Assembly: GCF_020172685.1 (NCBI RefSeq)
Contig: NZ_CP083986.1
Span: 644,956 to 708,955, forward strand
From: [Mycobacterium] nativiensis
GTDB taxonomy: Bacteria; Actinomycetota; Actinomycetes; Mycobacteriales; Mycobacteriaceae
Length of the DNA: 64,000 nt
Direction: 5' to 3'
Of this stretch, positions 39,846 to 48,673 are shown one piece after another; position 1 is the first letter of the stretch; each line of letters opens with the position of its first letter. The notes beneath the pieces were generated by a model. It worked only from the letters and a program-made list of their open reading frames with translations, was not told the origin of the DNA and ran no database searches. A program made the position numbers and the translations under genes.

Positions 39846-41771
39846 ATGGATGTCGCGCTTGGTGTGTCGGTGACCGGCGCGCTCGCCCGCCTGGCACTGG
39901 TCGAATCGGACCCCTACGGCGACGCCGTGCTTGACGAGTCGATGCTCGACTTGACGCAGGATCCGGTCGGAACCCTCATCGAGACCGTGACCGGCACGCA
40001 CCGGATGCTGGCCGATGAGGGCCATCGACTGGCCGCCACCCGGCTGTGCTGGTCGGATCCGGAAATGCTGGCGGACCTTCGTCGGGCGCTCGAGGACGCG
40101 GGAATCGAGAACCTATCCGAGTTGTCTCACGCGCGGTCGGCAGTGGCGTTGGCGCGAAACGATTCCGGCGACGATGGCGAGACGATGTTCCTGCCGGCCG
40201 GGGACGCGACGATGGCCGCGCCCGCAGTCGTCGTCGGGGAGCCGACGATGACCGCTGCCGCGCTACCCGACACGGGTGGCGCGGACCAAACCGCCGCTGA
40301 GGCAACAACTGTGGTGGACGATGCCGATCCGGACCAGCAGCTCGCCTACTCCATGACCGATGATGACTCCGAGTTGCTTCCGGTCGAGTACGCCGAGGCG
40401 GACTACGGCGACGACTACTACGATGACGCTGCGGCGGACGAGGACGAGTTCGAAGCCCTGCCGCCACCGGTGGGTCGCGCCCTGCTGGTGGGTAGCTCGG
40501 TGGGCGGCATCCTGGTCGCCGGCTGCGCCGCGTTGGCGGTGGCCGTGACCGTCGGCATTCGCCCGACCGCCGCAGTCACCGAGTCGCAACCCGCGGCGGT
40601 GGCGCCGGCGCCGCAGCCCCAACCCGTGCCGGGAAACTTCCTGCCGGTGTTGCCGGCCCCGAAAGTCATCCCCGCGCCCGCCCCGCAGGCACCGATGTCC
40701 AATCCGGTAGTAGCGCCGCCGAATCCGAGCCCACCGGCCGTGGTGCAACCCCCTCCGGTCATCGGCCCGGTGGTGCCGCCACCGGCACCGTCGGCGCCTG
40801 CGGTGATCCCGTTCCCGATCCCCATCCCGATCTTTCCCGGTCCCATCGGCGGGAGTGGTGGTGGCCTGCCGGGGTCGGGCGGCAGCGGTAATGGGGGAGG
40901 CGTCGGGTCCGGCGGTGGCCAGACCGGTGGTGGCCAGACCGGTGGTGGCCAGACTGGCGGTGGCCAGACTGGAGGTGGTCAGACCGGAGGTGGCGCCGAT
41001 ACCGGTGGTGGCCGGGGCGATACCGGTTCTGGCGGAAGTCACTCCGGCGGTAGTGATTCGGGTGAAGGCCATTCGGACGGCAGCGGCAGCAACTCCGGCG
41101 GCACCGGGAGCACCGGCGGCTCGGGCGATACTTCCGGCGGATCAGGCAGTACCTCTGGTGGATCGGGGAGCACCTCGGGCGGTTCGGGCAGCGAGCCTGG
41201 AGGATCAGGCGACAACGGCTCCAGTGGCCATTCCGGCGGTTCAGGTGGCACAACTGGCGGGTCCGGCGAGAGCGGGTCGGGTAGTACCGGATCGGGTGGT
41301 GACTCCAGCGGATCCGGGAGCGGCGGGTCGAGCGGCAGCACGGACGGATCCGGCAGCAGCTCCGGGGGTTCTGACAGCAGTGGGTCGGGCAGCAGTTCCG
41401 GTGGCTCCGGCAGCAGTGGTTCCAGTGGCGGTGTTGGCGGCGGTAGCTCGGGCGGTGGATCCGGTGACGGCTCAAGTGGTTCGGGCGGTGGCTCCGATGA
41501 CGGCTCCAGTGGTTCGGGCGGTGGCTCCAGTGGTTCGAGCGGCGGGTCGAGTGGTTCCAGTGGTGGGTCGAGTGGCGGATCCAGTGGTGGTTCCGGCGGT
41601 GGTTCGGGCGGTGGTTCCGGAGGTGGCTCGGGTGGCGGTGGCTCGGGCGGTGGTGGCTCGGGCGGTGGTTCCGGAGGTGGCTCGGGTGGCGGTGGCTCGG
41701 GCGGTGGTGGCTCGGGCGGTGGTTCCGGAGGTGGCTCGGGTGGCGGTGGCTCGGGCGGTGGGGGCGACTGA
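39846..41771 (+). CDS. DUF7159-type membrane protein with long Gly/Ser repeat tail
   Basis: 641 residues. The N-terminal domain (1-about 150; MDVALGVSVTGALARLALVE) is the actin-like-looking domain of Rv0538-type proteins. An acidic stretch (EYAEADYGDDYYDD), one membrane helix (about 213-239) and a Pro/Ala-rich stalk follow. Residues about 335-641 are almost only Gly and Ser (GGQTG then SGGSG and GGGSGGG units), probably a flexible outer surface tail. GGAGG precedes the ATG. Function unknown. A shorter relative lies at 51152. Confidence 0.8.
   Translation: MDVALGVSVTGALARLALVESDPYGDAVLDESMLDLTQDPVGTLIETVTGTHRMLADEGHRLAATRLCWSDPEMLADLRRALEDAGIENLSELSHARSAVALARNDSGDDGETMFLPAGDATMAAPAVVVGEPTMTAAALPDTGGADQTAAEATTVVDDADPDQQLAYSMTDDDSELLPVEYAEADYGDDYYDDAAADEDEFEALPPPVGRALLVGSSVGGILVAGCAALAVAVTVGIRPTAAVTESQPAAVAPAPQPQPVPGNFLPVLPAPKVIPAPAPQAPMSNPVVAPPNPSPPAVVQPPPVIGPVVPPPAPSAPAVIPFPIPIPIFPGPIGGSGGGLPGSGGSGNGGGVGSGGGQTGGGQTGGGQTGGGQTGGGQTGGGADTGGGRGDTGSGGSHSGGSDSGEGHSDGSGSNSGGTGSTGGSGDTSGGSGSTSGGSGSTSGGSGSEPGGSGDNGSSGHSGGSGGTTGGSGESGSGSTGSGGDSSGSGSGGSSGSTDGSGSSSGGSDSSGSGSSSGGSGSSGSSGGVGGGSSGGGSGDGSSGSGGGSDDGSSGSGGGSSGSSGGSSGSSGGSSGGSSGGSGGGSGGGSGGGSGGGGSGGGGSGGGSGGGSGGGGSGGGGSGGGSGGGSGGGGSGGGGD
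40914..40988 (+). repeat. Five tandem 15-bp units (GGQTG)
   Basis: Five head-to-tail copies of a 15-base unit beginning GGTGGCCAGACCGGT, with only third-position differences, encode GGQTG repeats inside the DUF7159-type gene. Copy number is likely to vary between strains. Confidence 0.85.
41613..41761 (+). repeat. 54-bp tandem repeat in the Gly/Ser tail
   Basis: Units start at 41613, 41667 and 41721, exactly 54 bases apart. The first two are identical and the third breaks off just before the stop. Each encodes 18 residues of Gly/Ser. Near-identity at DNA level shows recent expansion. Confidence 0.85.
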
Positions 41772-41790
41772 CCCGACCGACCACATGGAC

Positions 41791-42489
41791 TCAGGCCTGG
41801 ATGAGCGCGACCATCGCCTCGACCTGCTTCCGGCTGAGCACCACCGTTGAGCCGTCGGGCAATCCGAGTATCCGGTCAGTTGCAATGCCGTGCAGTTTGA
41901 TGCGCTTGACGCAGTCGTCGATGGCCTTCCGTCGTGCCTTCGCGTCAGGCGCATCGAGCAGCTGAACCAGGTTCCGCTGCAGGCGCGCCGCAAATCCCTG
42001 GATCATGTCGCCGACGCCCTCGGGATCGAAGGTGTCGAACACCCCCTCGTTCACCCCATCGGTGATCAGTTGGGTCAACACCGGCCGGAACAGGTCTTCC
42101 CAGATAGCCACGATCCGTGTGAACAGGGCCTGATTGTGGGGCGTGAGCAGCGACGTCATCGCCGCGATCTGTTCGGGAGCTCCCATCGCCATCTTGACGT
42201 CGTAACTGGCCGCAAGTCCGGCGTTGAGGCGCTCAAGGGCCGTCCTGCCCGGCTGGTCGAAGACCGGACGCAGCACCTCGAACGCTTCGGCGGCGCTGCG
42301 TTCGGCCAGCGCACTCACCAATGCCTCCTTGGACGGAAAGTAATGGTAGAAGGCGCCTTTCGGGATGCCGGCCACGCCGAGAAGGTCGTTGAGGCTGACA
42401 TTGTCGTAGCCGCGCTCCAGAAAGAGTGCGAGCGCCTGGTCGAGCACTTCGGCCCTCCGGACCTCCCTGGGTTTCACGACACGACGCAT
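41791..42489 (-). CDS. TetR-family transcriptional regulator
   Basis: A 232-residue repressor-type protein. The helix-turn-helix is at about residues 15-60 (VLDQALALFLERGYDNVSLNDLLGVAGIPKGAFYHYFPSKE), followed by an all-helical ligand domain. It lies 12 bases after a small membrane-protein gene, and two matching palindromes precede that gene, so it likely represses its own two-gene operon. Ligand unknown. Confidence 0.88.
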   Translation of the reverse strand: MRRVVKPREVRRAEVLDQALALFLERGYDNVSLNDLLGVAGIPKGAFYHYFPSKEALVSALAERSAAEAFEVLRPVFDQPGRTALERLNAGLAASYDVKMAMGAPEQIAAMTSLLTPHNQALFTRIVAIWEDLFRPVLTQLITDGVNEGVFDTFDPEGVGDMIQGFAARLQRNLVQLLDAPDAKARRKAIDDCVKRIKLHGIATDRILGLPDGSTVVLSRKQVEAMVALIQA

Positions 42490-42501
42490 GGCGGTATTGA
42501 A

Positions 42502-42939
42502 TCAGTCGGACTTCTTGCGCCATCCCACGTAGGTCAGGTACGCCCCGCAGGCGGCAAGCAGGCCGAACCCGAGTCGCACAACCACCAGTCCGGCATTCGA
42601 TGTGGTGGTGGCGGACTCGGCTCCGTTGATGATCAGCTGCGGAGCGGCGAGCAGGACGAATCCGCGCAGCAGCAGGAACCAACCGAACAGCGACACGATC
42701 ACGGCGGCAACGCTGCGCCAGAACTGGTGAAACGCAATGATGAACAGTCCGCCGCCGAACAGCAGGGCGCCCAACACCCACGGCCACATCGGGTCGGTGG
42801 AGAAGCTCGACAACTGCTCACCGATGCTTCCGGCTCTGATCGCGACGATGGATGTGACCACGGCGATGTACGGGCCGAGCACGCGGGCGAAGGCGCGGGT
42901 GCGTTGTGCCCGCTCGGATTTGGTGAGGGGGGTGGGCAT
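42502..42939 (-). CDS. Four-helix membrane protein in TetR operon
   Basis: A 145-residue membrane protein with helices at about 23-43, 54-74, 80-103 and 115-137, and charged termini. No family is recognised. It is the first gene of the operon with the TetR regulator and has the twin palindromes 47-84 bases upstream. It may be the regulated function, for example efflux or stress protection, but nothing in its sequence proves this. Confidence 0.75.
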   Translation of the reverse strand: MPTPLTKSERAQRTRAFARVLGPYIAVVTSIVAIRAGSIGEQLSSFSTDPMWPWVLGALLFGGGLFIIAFHQFWRSVAAVIVSLFGWFLLLRGFVLLAAPQLIINGAESATTTSNAGLVVVRLGFGLLAACGAYLTYVGWRKKSD

Positions 42940-42985
42940 GGTGGCGACTCCCTTCGGAGCGGACGAGGGGATTGACCCCTAGCGT

Positions 42986-43002
42986 TTAGACCACTGGTCT
43001 AA
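42986..43002. promoter_or_regulatory. TetR operator palindrome 1
   Basis: TTAGACCACTGGTCTAA: 8-bp arms TTAGACCA/TGGTCTAA around a single base. One of two nearly identical sites in the gap between the TetR operon and menE. Confidence 0.8.
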
Positions 43003-43006
43003 AGAA

Positions 43007-43023
43007 TTAGACCACCGGTCTAA
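43007..43023. promoter_or_regulatory. TetR operator palindrome 2
   Basis: TTAGACCACCGGTCTAA differs from palindrome 1 at one base. The centres are 21 bp apart, two helical turns, so two dimers would bind the same DNA face. Position favours control of the minus-strand TetR operon that starts at 42939. Confidence 0.8.
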
Positions 43024-43046
43024 GTGGCGGCGCAACCCTGCTCGTC

Positions 43047-44189
43047 TCAGCGCGCGAACCGGCGCACCAACGCCTTTCGGTCCAGCTTCCCGATCCCGTG
43101 GCGGGGCAACGCGGCGACGATGTGCAACTCCCGGGGTGCCGCCGTGGCATCGAGGGATTGCGCGACGTGGGCACGCAGGGTCTCCAGGGTCGGCGCGGTC
43201 GTACCGGCCACCACCACCGCGGCGGCGACCCGCTGACCCAGTCGATCGTCGGCGACCCCGAACACCGCGCACTCGGCCACCGCCGGGTGGGTCGCCAGCA
43301 CGGCTTCCACCGGGCCGGGCAACACCGTCAGCCCGCCCGTGCTGATCGCGTCGTCGGCACGGCCGAGCACCGTCAGAACCCCAGAAGAATCCAGGGCGCC
43401 AACATCATTGGTGTGAAACCAACCTGGCTCGGCGAACGGGTCGGGGTCGACGGGATTGCGGTAACCGGCGGCCAGTGTCGGGCCTCCGATGGAGATCCGG
43501 CTGTCGTCGCCGATGCGTACCCGGACCCCCGGCAGCGGTACGCCGTCGTAGACACAACCGCCGGCGGTCTCGCTCATGCCGTAGGTGCGCACCACCCGGA
43601 TGCCGGCGGCCACCGCCGCGTCCAGGATCGGTTGCGGCGCCGGGCCCCCGCCCAGCAGCACCGCGTCCAGGTCGGCCAGCGCAGCAGCGGAGGCGGGTGT
43701 TGTCAGTGCCTTGGCGAGCTGGGTGGCGACCAGCGAGGTGTAGCGCGGTCCGGATCCGAGCTCAGCGACCGCCGCGGGCAGTCGGTCGATGTCGAAACCG
43801 GTGGTGACATCCAGCTGCACCGGAATGGTGTCGGCCAGCAGGCTGCGCACCAGAACCTGCAGCCCGGCGACATGGTGGGCCGGCAGGGCCAGTAACCACC
43901 GGCCCGGCCCGCCCAGGCGGTGCTGGGTGGCCGCGGCGCTGGCCAGCAGGGCAGCGCCGGTCAACAGGGCGCCCTTGGGCGTCCCGGTTGTTCCTGACGT
44001 CGTCACCACCAGCGCGACGTCGTCGTCGATCGGCTCACCCACCCGTAGTGCGGCCAGGACCGAGGGATCGGTGTCGGGAGCGACCGGAGTCAGTGCAGGG
44101 TCGCGGCCATCCAGAACGCCCCGCAGGGCCGGCAGCAGCGTCGAGACCGCATCACCAGAGGGAACGGCCAGCGCACGCAGGCCGGCTAT
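43047..44189 (-). CDS. menE: O-succinylbenzoate-CoA ligase
   Basis: AMP-forming enzyme that activates o-succinylbenzoate with CoA for menaquinone synthesis. Motifs: VVTTSGTTGTPKGALL, RTYGMSETAGGCVYDG, GWFHTNDVG and GIGKLDRKALVRRF at the C-terminus. Homology begins at AGLRALAVPSG. No ATG, GTG or TTG exists in frame within the 100 codons before that point. A GGAGG lies six bases before an ATA (44189), which overlaps the previous gene's TAG stop as ATAG. I take ATA as the start (380 residues); CTG at 44180 is the alternative. Confidence 0.9.
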   Translation of the reverse strand: MAGLRALAVPSGDAVSTLLPALRGVLDGRDPALTPVAPDTDPSVLAALRVGEPIDDDVALVVTTSGTTGTPKGALLTGAALLASAAATQHRLGGPGRWLLALPAHHVAGLQVLVRSLLADTIPVQLDVTTGFDIDRLPAAVAELGSGPRYTSLVATQLAKALTTPASAAALADLDAVLLGGGPAPQPILDAAVAAGIRVVRTYGMSETAGGCVYDGVPLPGVRVRIGDDSRISIGGPTLAAGYRNPVDPDPFAEPGWFHTNDVGALDSSGVLTVLGRADDAISTGGLTVLPGPVEAVLATHPAVAECAVFGVADDRLGQRVAAAVVVAGTTAPTLETLRAHVAQSLDATAAPRELHIVAALPRHGIGKLDRKALVRRFAR

Positions 44190-44488
44190 GGCGTCCCTCC
44201 GGCGGTGGGGGCGTCGTCCAACAGCCAGCCCTTGGCGGCCAACCGCTCGCGCACCCGCTCGATGTCTTCGGGGGCGGGCAGCTCGTTGGTGAGGCGGGCG
44301 ATCAGGACCCCGATATCGATCCGGTCGAACTCGCCGCGGCCGATCAGTTCGCGGGCGACGGCTTTGACCTCGTCGTTGGTCAGCCGGCGCGACAACAGCG
44401 CCAGCAGCGGGATGTAGTCGGTCTGCGGGACACCATCGGGGTAGCCGGCGCGCAGCCAAGCCACGATCGAGGTGAGAAATTTGTTCAT
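44186..44488 (-). CDS. DUF3349 family protein
   Basis: A 100-residue helical protein (MNKFLTSIVAWLRAGYPDGVP ... VKAVARELIGRGEFDRIDIGVLI) of the mycobacterial DUF3349 family, as found next to menE in M. tuberculosis (Rv0543c). Function unknown. Its last bases carry the menE ribosome-binding site and overlap the menE start by 4 bases (ATAG). Confidence 0.85.
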   Translation of the reverse strand: MNKFLTSIVAWLRAGYPDGVPQTDYIPLLALLSRRLTNDEVKAVARELIGRGEFDRIDIGVLIARLTNELPAPEDIERVRERLAAKGWLLDDAPTAGGTP

Positions 44489-44598
44489 GCTGCGTCAACT
44501 TCCCCGCGCCGACACCGGACATGTCGGCATTGATATTACGGTGCGCCGAGACCGAACACGTCGTCTCTGGCAGCGCGGTCGTGCCTGGTCGGACCGGA

Positions 44599-44892
44599 TT
44601 ACTTCGGCTTGGCCCCGAGCAGATACCAGCCGAAGTGATGGCCCAGGAAGTCGCGAGCGATGAACAGCACCCCGATGACCACCACGGCCAGCACCACCAG
44701 GAACATCGCCCAACTGAGCGCAATCAGCAGCGGTCGGCGCGCGCCGACCGATCCGGCCCCGGCCACCGCCAGGCCGTTGCCGGCCGCGTTTACCCGTGTC
44801 GCGAAGGCGAACAGTGCCGGCAGTGCGGCCCCGACCAGCAGCCCGAAGACCAGGATCTTCAGGGTCGCGGCGTAGTTGAACCAGTCGCTCAT
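44599..44892 (-). CDS. Small two-helix membrane protein downstream of pitA
   Basis: A 97-residue protein with helices at about 10-30 and 53-78. It starts in the ATGA overlap with the pitA stop, so it is probably translated with the transporter. Same place as Rv0544c. It could be an accessory subunit of PitA, but this is inference from linkage only. Confidence 0.8.
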   Translation of the reverse strand: MSDWFNYAATLKILVFGLLVGAALPALFAFATRVNAAGNGLAVAGAGSVGARRPLLIALSWAMFLVVLAVVVIGVLFIARDFLGHHFGWYLLGAKPK

Positions 44893-46154
44893 GACGGGAT
44901 GGCCTCACGTGCGGAGGGGTCGTCCTGCGAGACGATCTTCAATTGTGGTGTGTCGGGGCCGGTATCGAATGCCGACCGCAGGGCGTGCTCGACCGTCGAT
45001 TCGTCGGCCGGCGACAGCTCACCCGCCGGGGCGAGGCCGCCCTCCCACTCGTCGTTGACGTTGTTGTGGTCGATGCGCGACCGGCGCGACCGCAGCCAGA
45101 TCGCCACGACCGCGGTGATCAGCAGGGCCACGCCGACACTGATCCCGGGGAAGCCGCCGATGCCGTGCACCAGACCGTATGCGCCGGAGCCGACCCCGCC
45201 CGCCATCGGCAGCGTCACCAGCCAGGCGGCCACCATCCGTCCGGCGACTCCCCAGCGCACCTGGGCGCCCGGCTTACCGACACCGCTGCCCAGCACCGAA
45301 CCGGTGGCGACCTGGGTGGTCGACAGTGAGTAGCCGAAGTGGCTCGACAGCAGAATGACGGCGGCGGCGGCCGACTCGGCGGCCATGCCCTGTGGGGGCT
45401 TGATCTCGACCAGGCCCTTGCCCAGGGTGCGGATGATGCGCCACCCGCCGGTGTAGGTGCCGGCCGCCATCGCCAGCGCACAGCTGACGATCACCCACAG
45501 CGGCGGCAAGGTCTCGGACTTGCTGACGGCGCCGTAGGACATCAGCGCCAGGAAGATCACACCCATGGTCTTCTGGGCGTCGTTGGTGCCGTGGGCCAGC
45601 GACACCAGGGCCGCCGACCCGATCTGGCCGCGGCGGAACACCTTCTCGGAGTGCTTCTCATCGACACCGCGGGAGATGCGGTAGACCAGCCAGGTGCCGG
45701 CGGTGGCGATCACCGTGGCGATGACCGTGGCCACCACCGCCGGAACGAGCACCTTGGAGACCACGCCGTCCCAGATCACCCCGTGACCGCCGACCGCGGC
45801 GATCATGGCTCCCACGATGCCGCCGATCAGGGCGTGCGAGGAGCTGGACGGAATGCCGAGCAGCCAGGTCAGCAGGTTCCACACGATGCCGCCGACCAGG
45901 CCGGCGAAGACGATCTCCAGGGTCACCAGGTGGGCGTCCACCAGGCCCTTGGCGATCGTTGCCGCGACCGCGGTCGACAGGAATGCGCCGAGCAGGTTCA
46001 GGCACGCCGACATGGTGACGGCTGCTTTGGGCTTGAGTGCGCCGCTGGCGATCGATGTCGCCATGGCGTTGCCGGTGTCGTGGAAGCCGTTGGTGAAGTC
46101 GAAGGCCAGGGCCGTGACCACGACGATGATCAGAAGGAATAGATCAAGGCTCAC
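44889..46154 (-). CDS. pitA: Low-affinity inorganic phosphate transporter
   Basis: A 421-residue Pit-family cation/phosphate symporter of the inner membrane. The two inverted signature segments are visible: FTNGFHDTGNAMATSIASGAL near residue 20 and SLAHGTNDAQKTMGVIF near 195. About ten helices and a cytosolic acidic C-terminal tail. GTG start at 46154. The 106-base gap to the next gene should carry its promoter. Confidence 0.93.
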   Translation of the reverse strand: MSLDLFLLIIVVVTALAFDFTNGFHDTGNAMATSIASGALKPKAAVTMSACLNLLGAFLSTAVAATIAKGLVDAHLVTLEIVFAGLVGGIVWNLLTWLLGIPSSSSHALIGGIVGAMIAAVGGHGVIWDGVVSKVLVPAVVATVIATVIATAGTWLVYRISRGVDEKHSEKVFRRGQIGSAALVSLAHGTNDAQKTMGVIFLALMSYGAVSKSETLPPLWVIVSCALAMAAGTYTGGWRIIRTLGKGLVEIKPPQGMAAESAAAAVILLSSHFGYSLSTTQVATGSVLGSGVGKPGAQVRWGVAGRMVAAWLVTLPMAGGVGSGAYGLVHGIGGFPGISVGVALLITAVVAIWLRSRRSRIDHNNVNDEWEGGLAPAGELSPADESTVEHALRSAFDTGPDTPQLKIVSQDDPSAREAIPS

Positions 46155-46260
46155 GGGAGCATCACGGCTCGATTGTGCGGGGTCGATGATGTGGTTGTCT
46201 AACGATCACGTCAACAAAACGCGGGTGGACGCCGAGACGTTCCACACTATTTGCCGTTCG

Positions 46261-46671
46261 TTAACCGGAAGGTTTGTGGCGGTCGTCCTGGCGGGTGTCG
46301 CGGCGTAGCGGATGACCTGCGGGGACCTCCACGAAAATCAGGGTGACGCCGTCGGGATCGGTGACGTGCATCTCGTGCAGTCCCCACGGTTCCCGTCGGG
46401 CTTCCCGGGTGATCGGCACCCCGCGTCCCTCCAGCTCGGCCTGGGTGGCGTCGACGTCGCGGACCTGCAACCACAGCGCCCCGGGAAAGGGTGCCAACAC
46501 GTGTCCGGGGTTGCCGTGATTGGCCAGTTCGATCAGCGACTGCCCGGCGTAGAACACCATCCCGGCGCCGTAGTCGCGGGCGATCGCCAGGCCGATCTCG
46601 TCGCGATAGAAGCGCAGGGACCGCTGATAATCGGTGGGCCGGAACAGCACCCGGCTGGCCAGAATCTCCAT
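46261..46671 (-). CDS. Glyoxalase/VOC-fold protein
   Basis: A 136-residue vicinal-oxygen-chelate fold protein with paired beta-alpha-beta units (VLFRPTDYQRSLRFYRDEIGL ... EMHVTDPDGVTLIFVEVP). Possible metal ligands are the Glu and His in GLHEMHVTDPDG and FVEVP. Substrate unknown. ATG overlaps the stop of the preceding short-chain dehydrogenase gene (TGATG). Matches the Rv0546c position. Confidence 0.85.
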   Translation of the reverse strand: MEILASRVLFRPTDYQRSLRFYRDEIGLAIARDYGAGMVFYAGQSLIELANHGNPGHVLAPFPGALWLQVRDVDATQAELEGRGVPITREARREPWGLHEMHVTDPDGVTLIFVEVPAGHPLRRDTRQDDRHKPSG

Positions 46672-47555
46672 CAGTCTTCGACAGGCTCGATGCGGTTCCG
46701 CTTGACGATGGCGGTGGCCCAACCGGCGTTGAGGTTGTCCAGCGCGCGGAATGCCAGCGCCAGGCGCGGCGCGATGCGGATCGGGCGGTAGCGGGCCGCG
46801 TCGATCATCCACGCGCCGGCCTCCTCGGCGGTGAGCCCCGGCTTGCCCTGGAACGCCGCGGTGGGCGCGATCATCGGGGTCTTCACCAGCGGGTAGTACA
46901 GCGTGGTGGACTGCACGCCGTAGCGGGCCCACTCGCTGTCGATGACCCGGCTGACCGCGCTCAGTGCGGACTTGGAGCCGTTGTACACGCCGAACAGCGG
47001 CGAGGAGTCGGTGAACACGCCCCAGGTGGCGACGTTGATGATGTGGCCGTCGCCGCGCTCGCGCATCGCCGGGGCGAACCCGCGGATCAGCCGCAGCGGT
47101 GAGTAGTAGTTCAGCTGCATAGTCCGCTCGACGTCGTGCCAGCGCTCCAGGGATTCGGCCAGCGGCCGGCGAATGGAGCGCCCGGCATTGTTGACCAGGA
47201 TGTCCACCCCGCCGAACCGCTCGTCGACGTCCTTGACCAGCTGGTCGATCGCCGCCAGGTCCGACAGGTCGCAGGCGATGGCGTGCGCGGTGCCGCCGGC
47301 GTCGGTGATCCGCTGGACCAGCGCGTCCAGGTTCTCCTGGCGTCGGGCCACCGCGATCACGGTGGCGCCTTCCCGGCCGAACTGTTCGGCGCCGGCCTCC
47401 CCAATGCCCGAGGACGCCCCGGTCACCAGCACCCGCTTGCCGGTCAGGTCGATGGTCTTGGCGCCGGGCCGGTGCATCAGCTGCGCGGCGACGGGCGGAC
47501 GCATGGTGGCGAGCGTGATCTGGTCGGACAGGCGGCGTAGCGGGCTTCGGCTCAT
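46671..47555 (-). CDS. Short-chain dehydrogenase/reductase
   Basis: A 294-residue NAD(P)-dependent oxidoreductase. Cofactor loop TGASSGIGEAG, NNAGRSI, and the catalytic triad members in INVATWG...YNGSKSAL (Tyr/Lys). Substrate unknown. It lies between menB and the VOC gene as in M. tuberculosis (Rv0547c) and is probably co-transcribed with the VOC gene. Confidence 0.88.
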   Translation of the reverse strand: MSRSPLRRLSDQITLATMRPPVAAQLMHRPGAKTIDLTGKRVLVTGASSGIGEAGAEQFGREGATVIAVARRQENLDALVQRITDAGGTAHAIACDLSDLAAIDQLVKDVDERFGGVDILVNNAGRSIRRPLAESLERWHDVERTMQLNYYSPLRLIRGFAPAMRERGDGHIINVATWGVFTDSSPLFGVYNGSKSALSAVSRVIDSEWARYGVQSTTLYYPLVKTPMIAPTAAFQGKPGLTAEEAGAWMIDAARYRPIRIAPRLALAFRALDNLNAGWATAIVKRNRIEPVED

Positions 47556-47594
47556 GGTTAGCCAGTCTATGCGGGGCGGAGTCGGTGTCGTCGC

Positions 47595-48497
47595 TCAGAA
47601 GTATCGGGGGAAGCTGCTCCAGTCCGGATCACGCTTCTGCAGGAATGCGTCGCGGCCCTCGACGGCCTCGTCGGTCATGTAGGCCAGCCGGGTGGCCTCG
47701 CCGGCGAACAGCTGCTGGCCCACCAGTCCGTCGTCGAGCAGGTTGAAGGCGAACTTCAACATGCGTTGCGCCTGAGGCGATTTGCCGTTGATCTCCTTGG
47801 CCCACTGCACGCCGGTGGTCTCCAGGTCGGCGTGGTCGACGACCTCGTTGACCGCACCCATGTGGTGCATCTGCTCGGCGGTGTATGCCCGCCCCAGGAA
47901 GAAAACCTCGCGGGCGAACTTCTGGCCCACCTGCCGGGCCAGGTACGCCGAGCCGTAGCCGCCGTCGAAGCTGCCGACGTCGGCGTCGGTCTGCTTGAAC
48001 CTCGCGTGCTCGCGGCTGGCCAGCGTCAGATCGCACACCACGTGCAGGCTGTGCCCGCCGCCGGCCGCCCAGCCGTTGACCAGGCAGATCACCGGCTTGG
48101 GCATGAACCGGATCAGCCGCTGCACCTCCAGGATGTGCAGCCGCCCGGCGCGGGCCGGATCGACGGTCTCGGCTGTCTCTCCGTCGGCGTACTGGTAGCC
48201 GCTGCGGCCGCGAATGCGCTGGTCACCGCCGGAGCAGAACGCCCAGCCGCCGTCCTTCGGCGAGGGCCCGTTGCCGGTCAGCAGCACCACGCCGACATCC
48301 GGCGACATCCGGGCGTGGTCGAGTGCCCGGTACAGCTCGTCGACCGTGTGCGGGCGAAACGCATTGCGCACCTCGGGGCGGTTGAACGCGACCCGGACCG
48401 TGGCGTCGGTGACGTGGCGGTGGTAGGTGATGTCGGTCAGGTCGGCGAAGCCGTCGACCGGCCGCCAGATGGTCTCGTCGAACGGGTTGGCGCTCAA
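47595..48497 (-). CDS. menB: 1,4-dihydroxy-2-naphthoyl-CoA synthase
   Basis: Crotonase-fold enzyme closing o-succinylbenzoyl-CoA to the naphthoate ring. 300 residues. Visible are FCSGGDQRIRGRSGYQY, VNGWAAGGGHSLHVVCDLTLAS, and DVGSFDGGYGSAYLARQVGQK with the catalytic aspartate region. TTG start at 48497 with GGGAG eleven bases upstream. An accessory island starts on the plus strand about 175 bases away. Confidence 0.96.
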   Translation of the reverse strand: MSANPFDETIWRPVDGFADLTDITYHRHVTDATVRVAFNRPEVRNAFRPHTVDELYRALDHARMSPDVGVVLLTGNGPSPKDGGWAFCSGGDQRIRGRSGYQYADGETAETVDPARAGRLHILEVQRLIRFMPKPVICLVNGWAAGGGHSLHVVCDLTLASREHARFKQTDADVGSFDGGYGSAYLARQVGQKFAREVFFLGRAYTAEQMHHMGAVNEVVDHADLETTGVQWAKEINGKSPQAQRMLKFAFNLLDDGLVGQQLFAGEATRLAYMTDEAVEGRDAFLQKRDPDWSSFPRYF

Positions 48498-48673
48498 GGT
48501 GTTTGCACTCCCTCGTGGTGTGATGGCCGGGCATGCACCGTTCCATCGTGGTTATCGGAGCATAAGGCGCACGGCGTGCCGGGCGAGCGCTGGTCGTCGC
48601 GACCAGCAGGTGAATGGCGGTAATAGCGGTTAACTTGCTAGCTTTGCTCGGGGCTCCAACGGGAGGTGTGAGC

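Noticed and set aside
40855..41770. Minus-strand His/Arg/Ser-rich frame opposite the Gly/Ser tail
   Set aside because: It is the reverse reading of GGTGGC-type repeats; no start context or family.
44490..44723. Upstream in-frame ATG as the menE start
   Set aside because: It would run through the whole DUF3349 gene out of phase and add about 110 residues with no homology to MenE.
48589..48607. GCTGGTCG-TCG-CGACCAGC dyad upstream of the WXG gene
   Set aside because: A real 8-bp dyad, but without a linked regulator or T-run it cannot be assigned to an operator or terminator.
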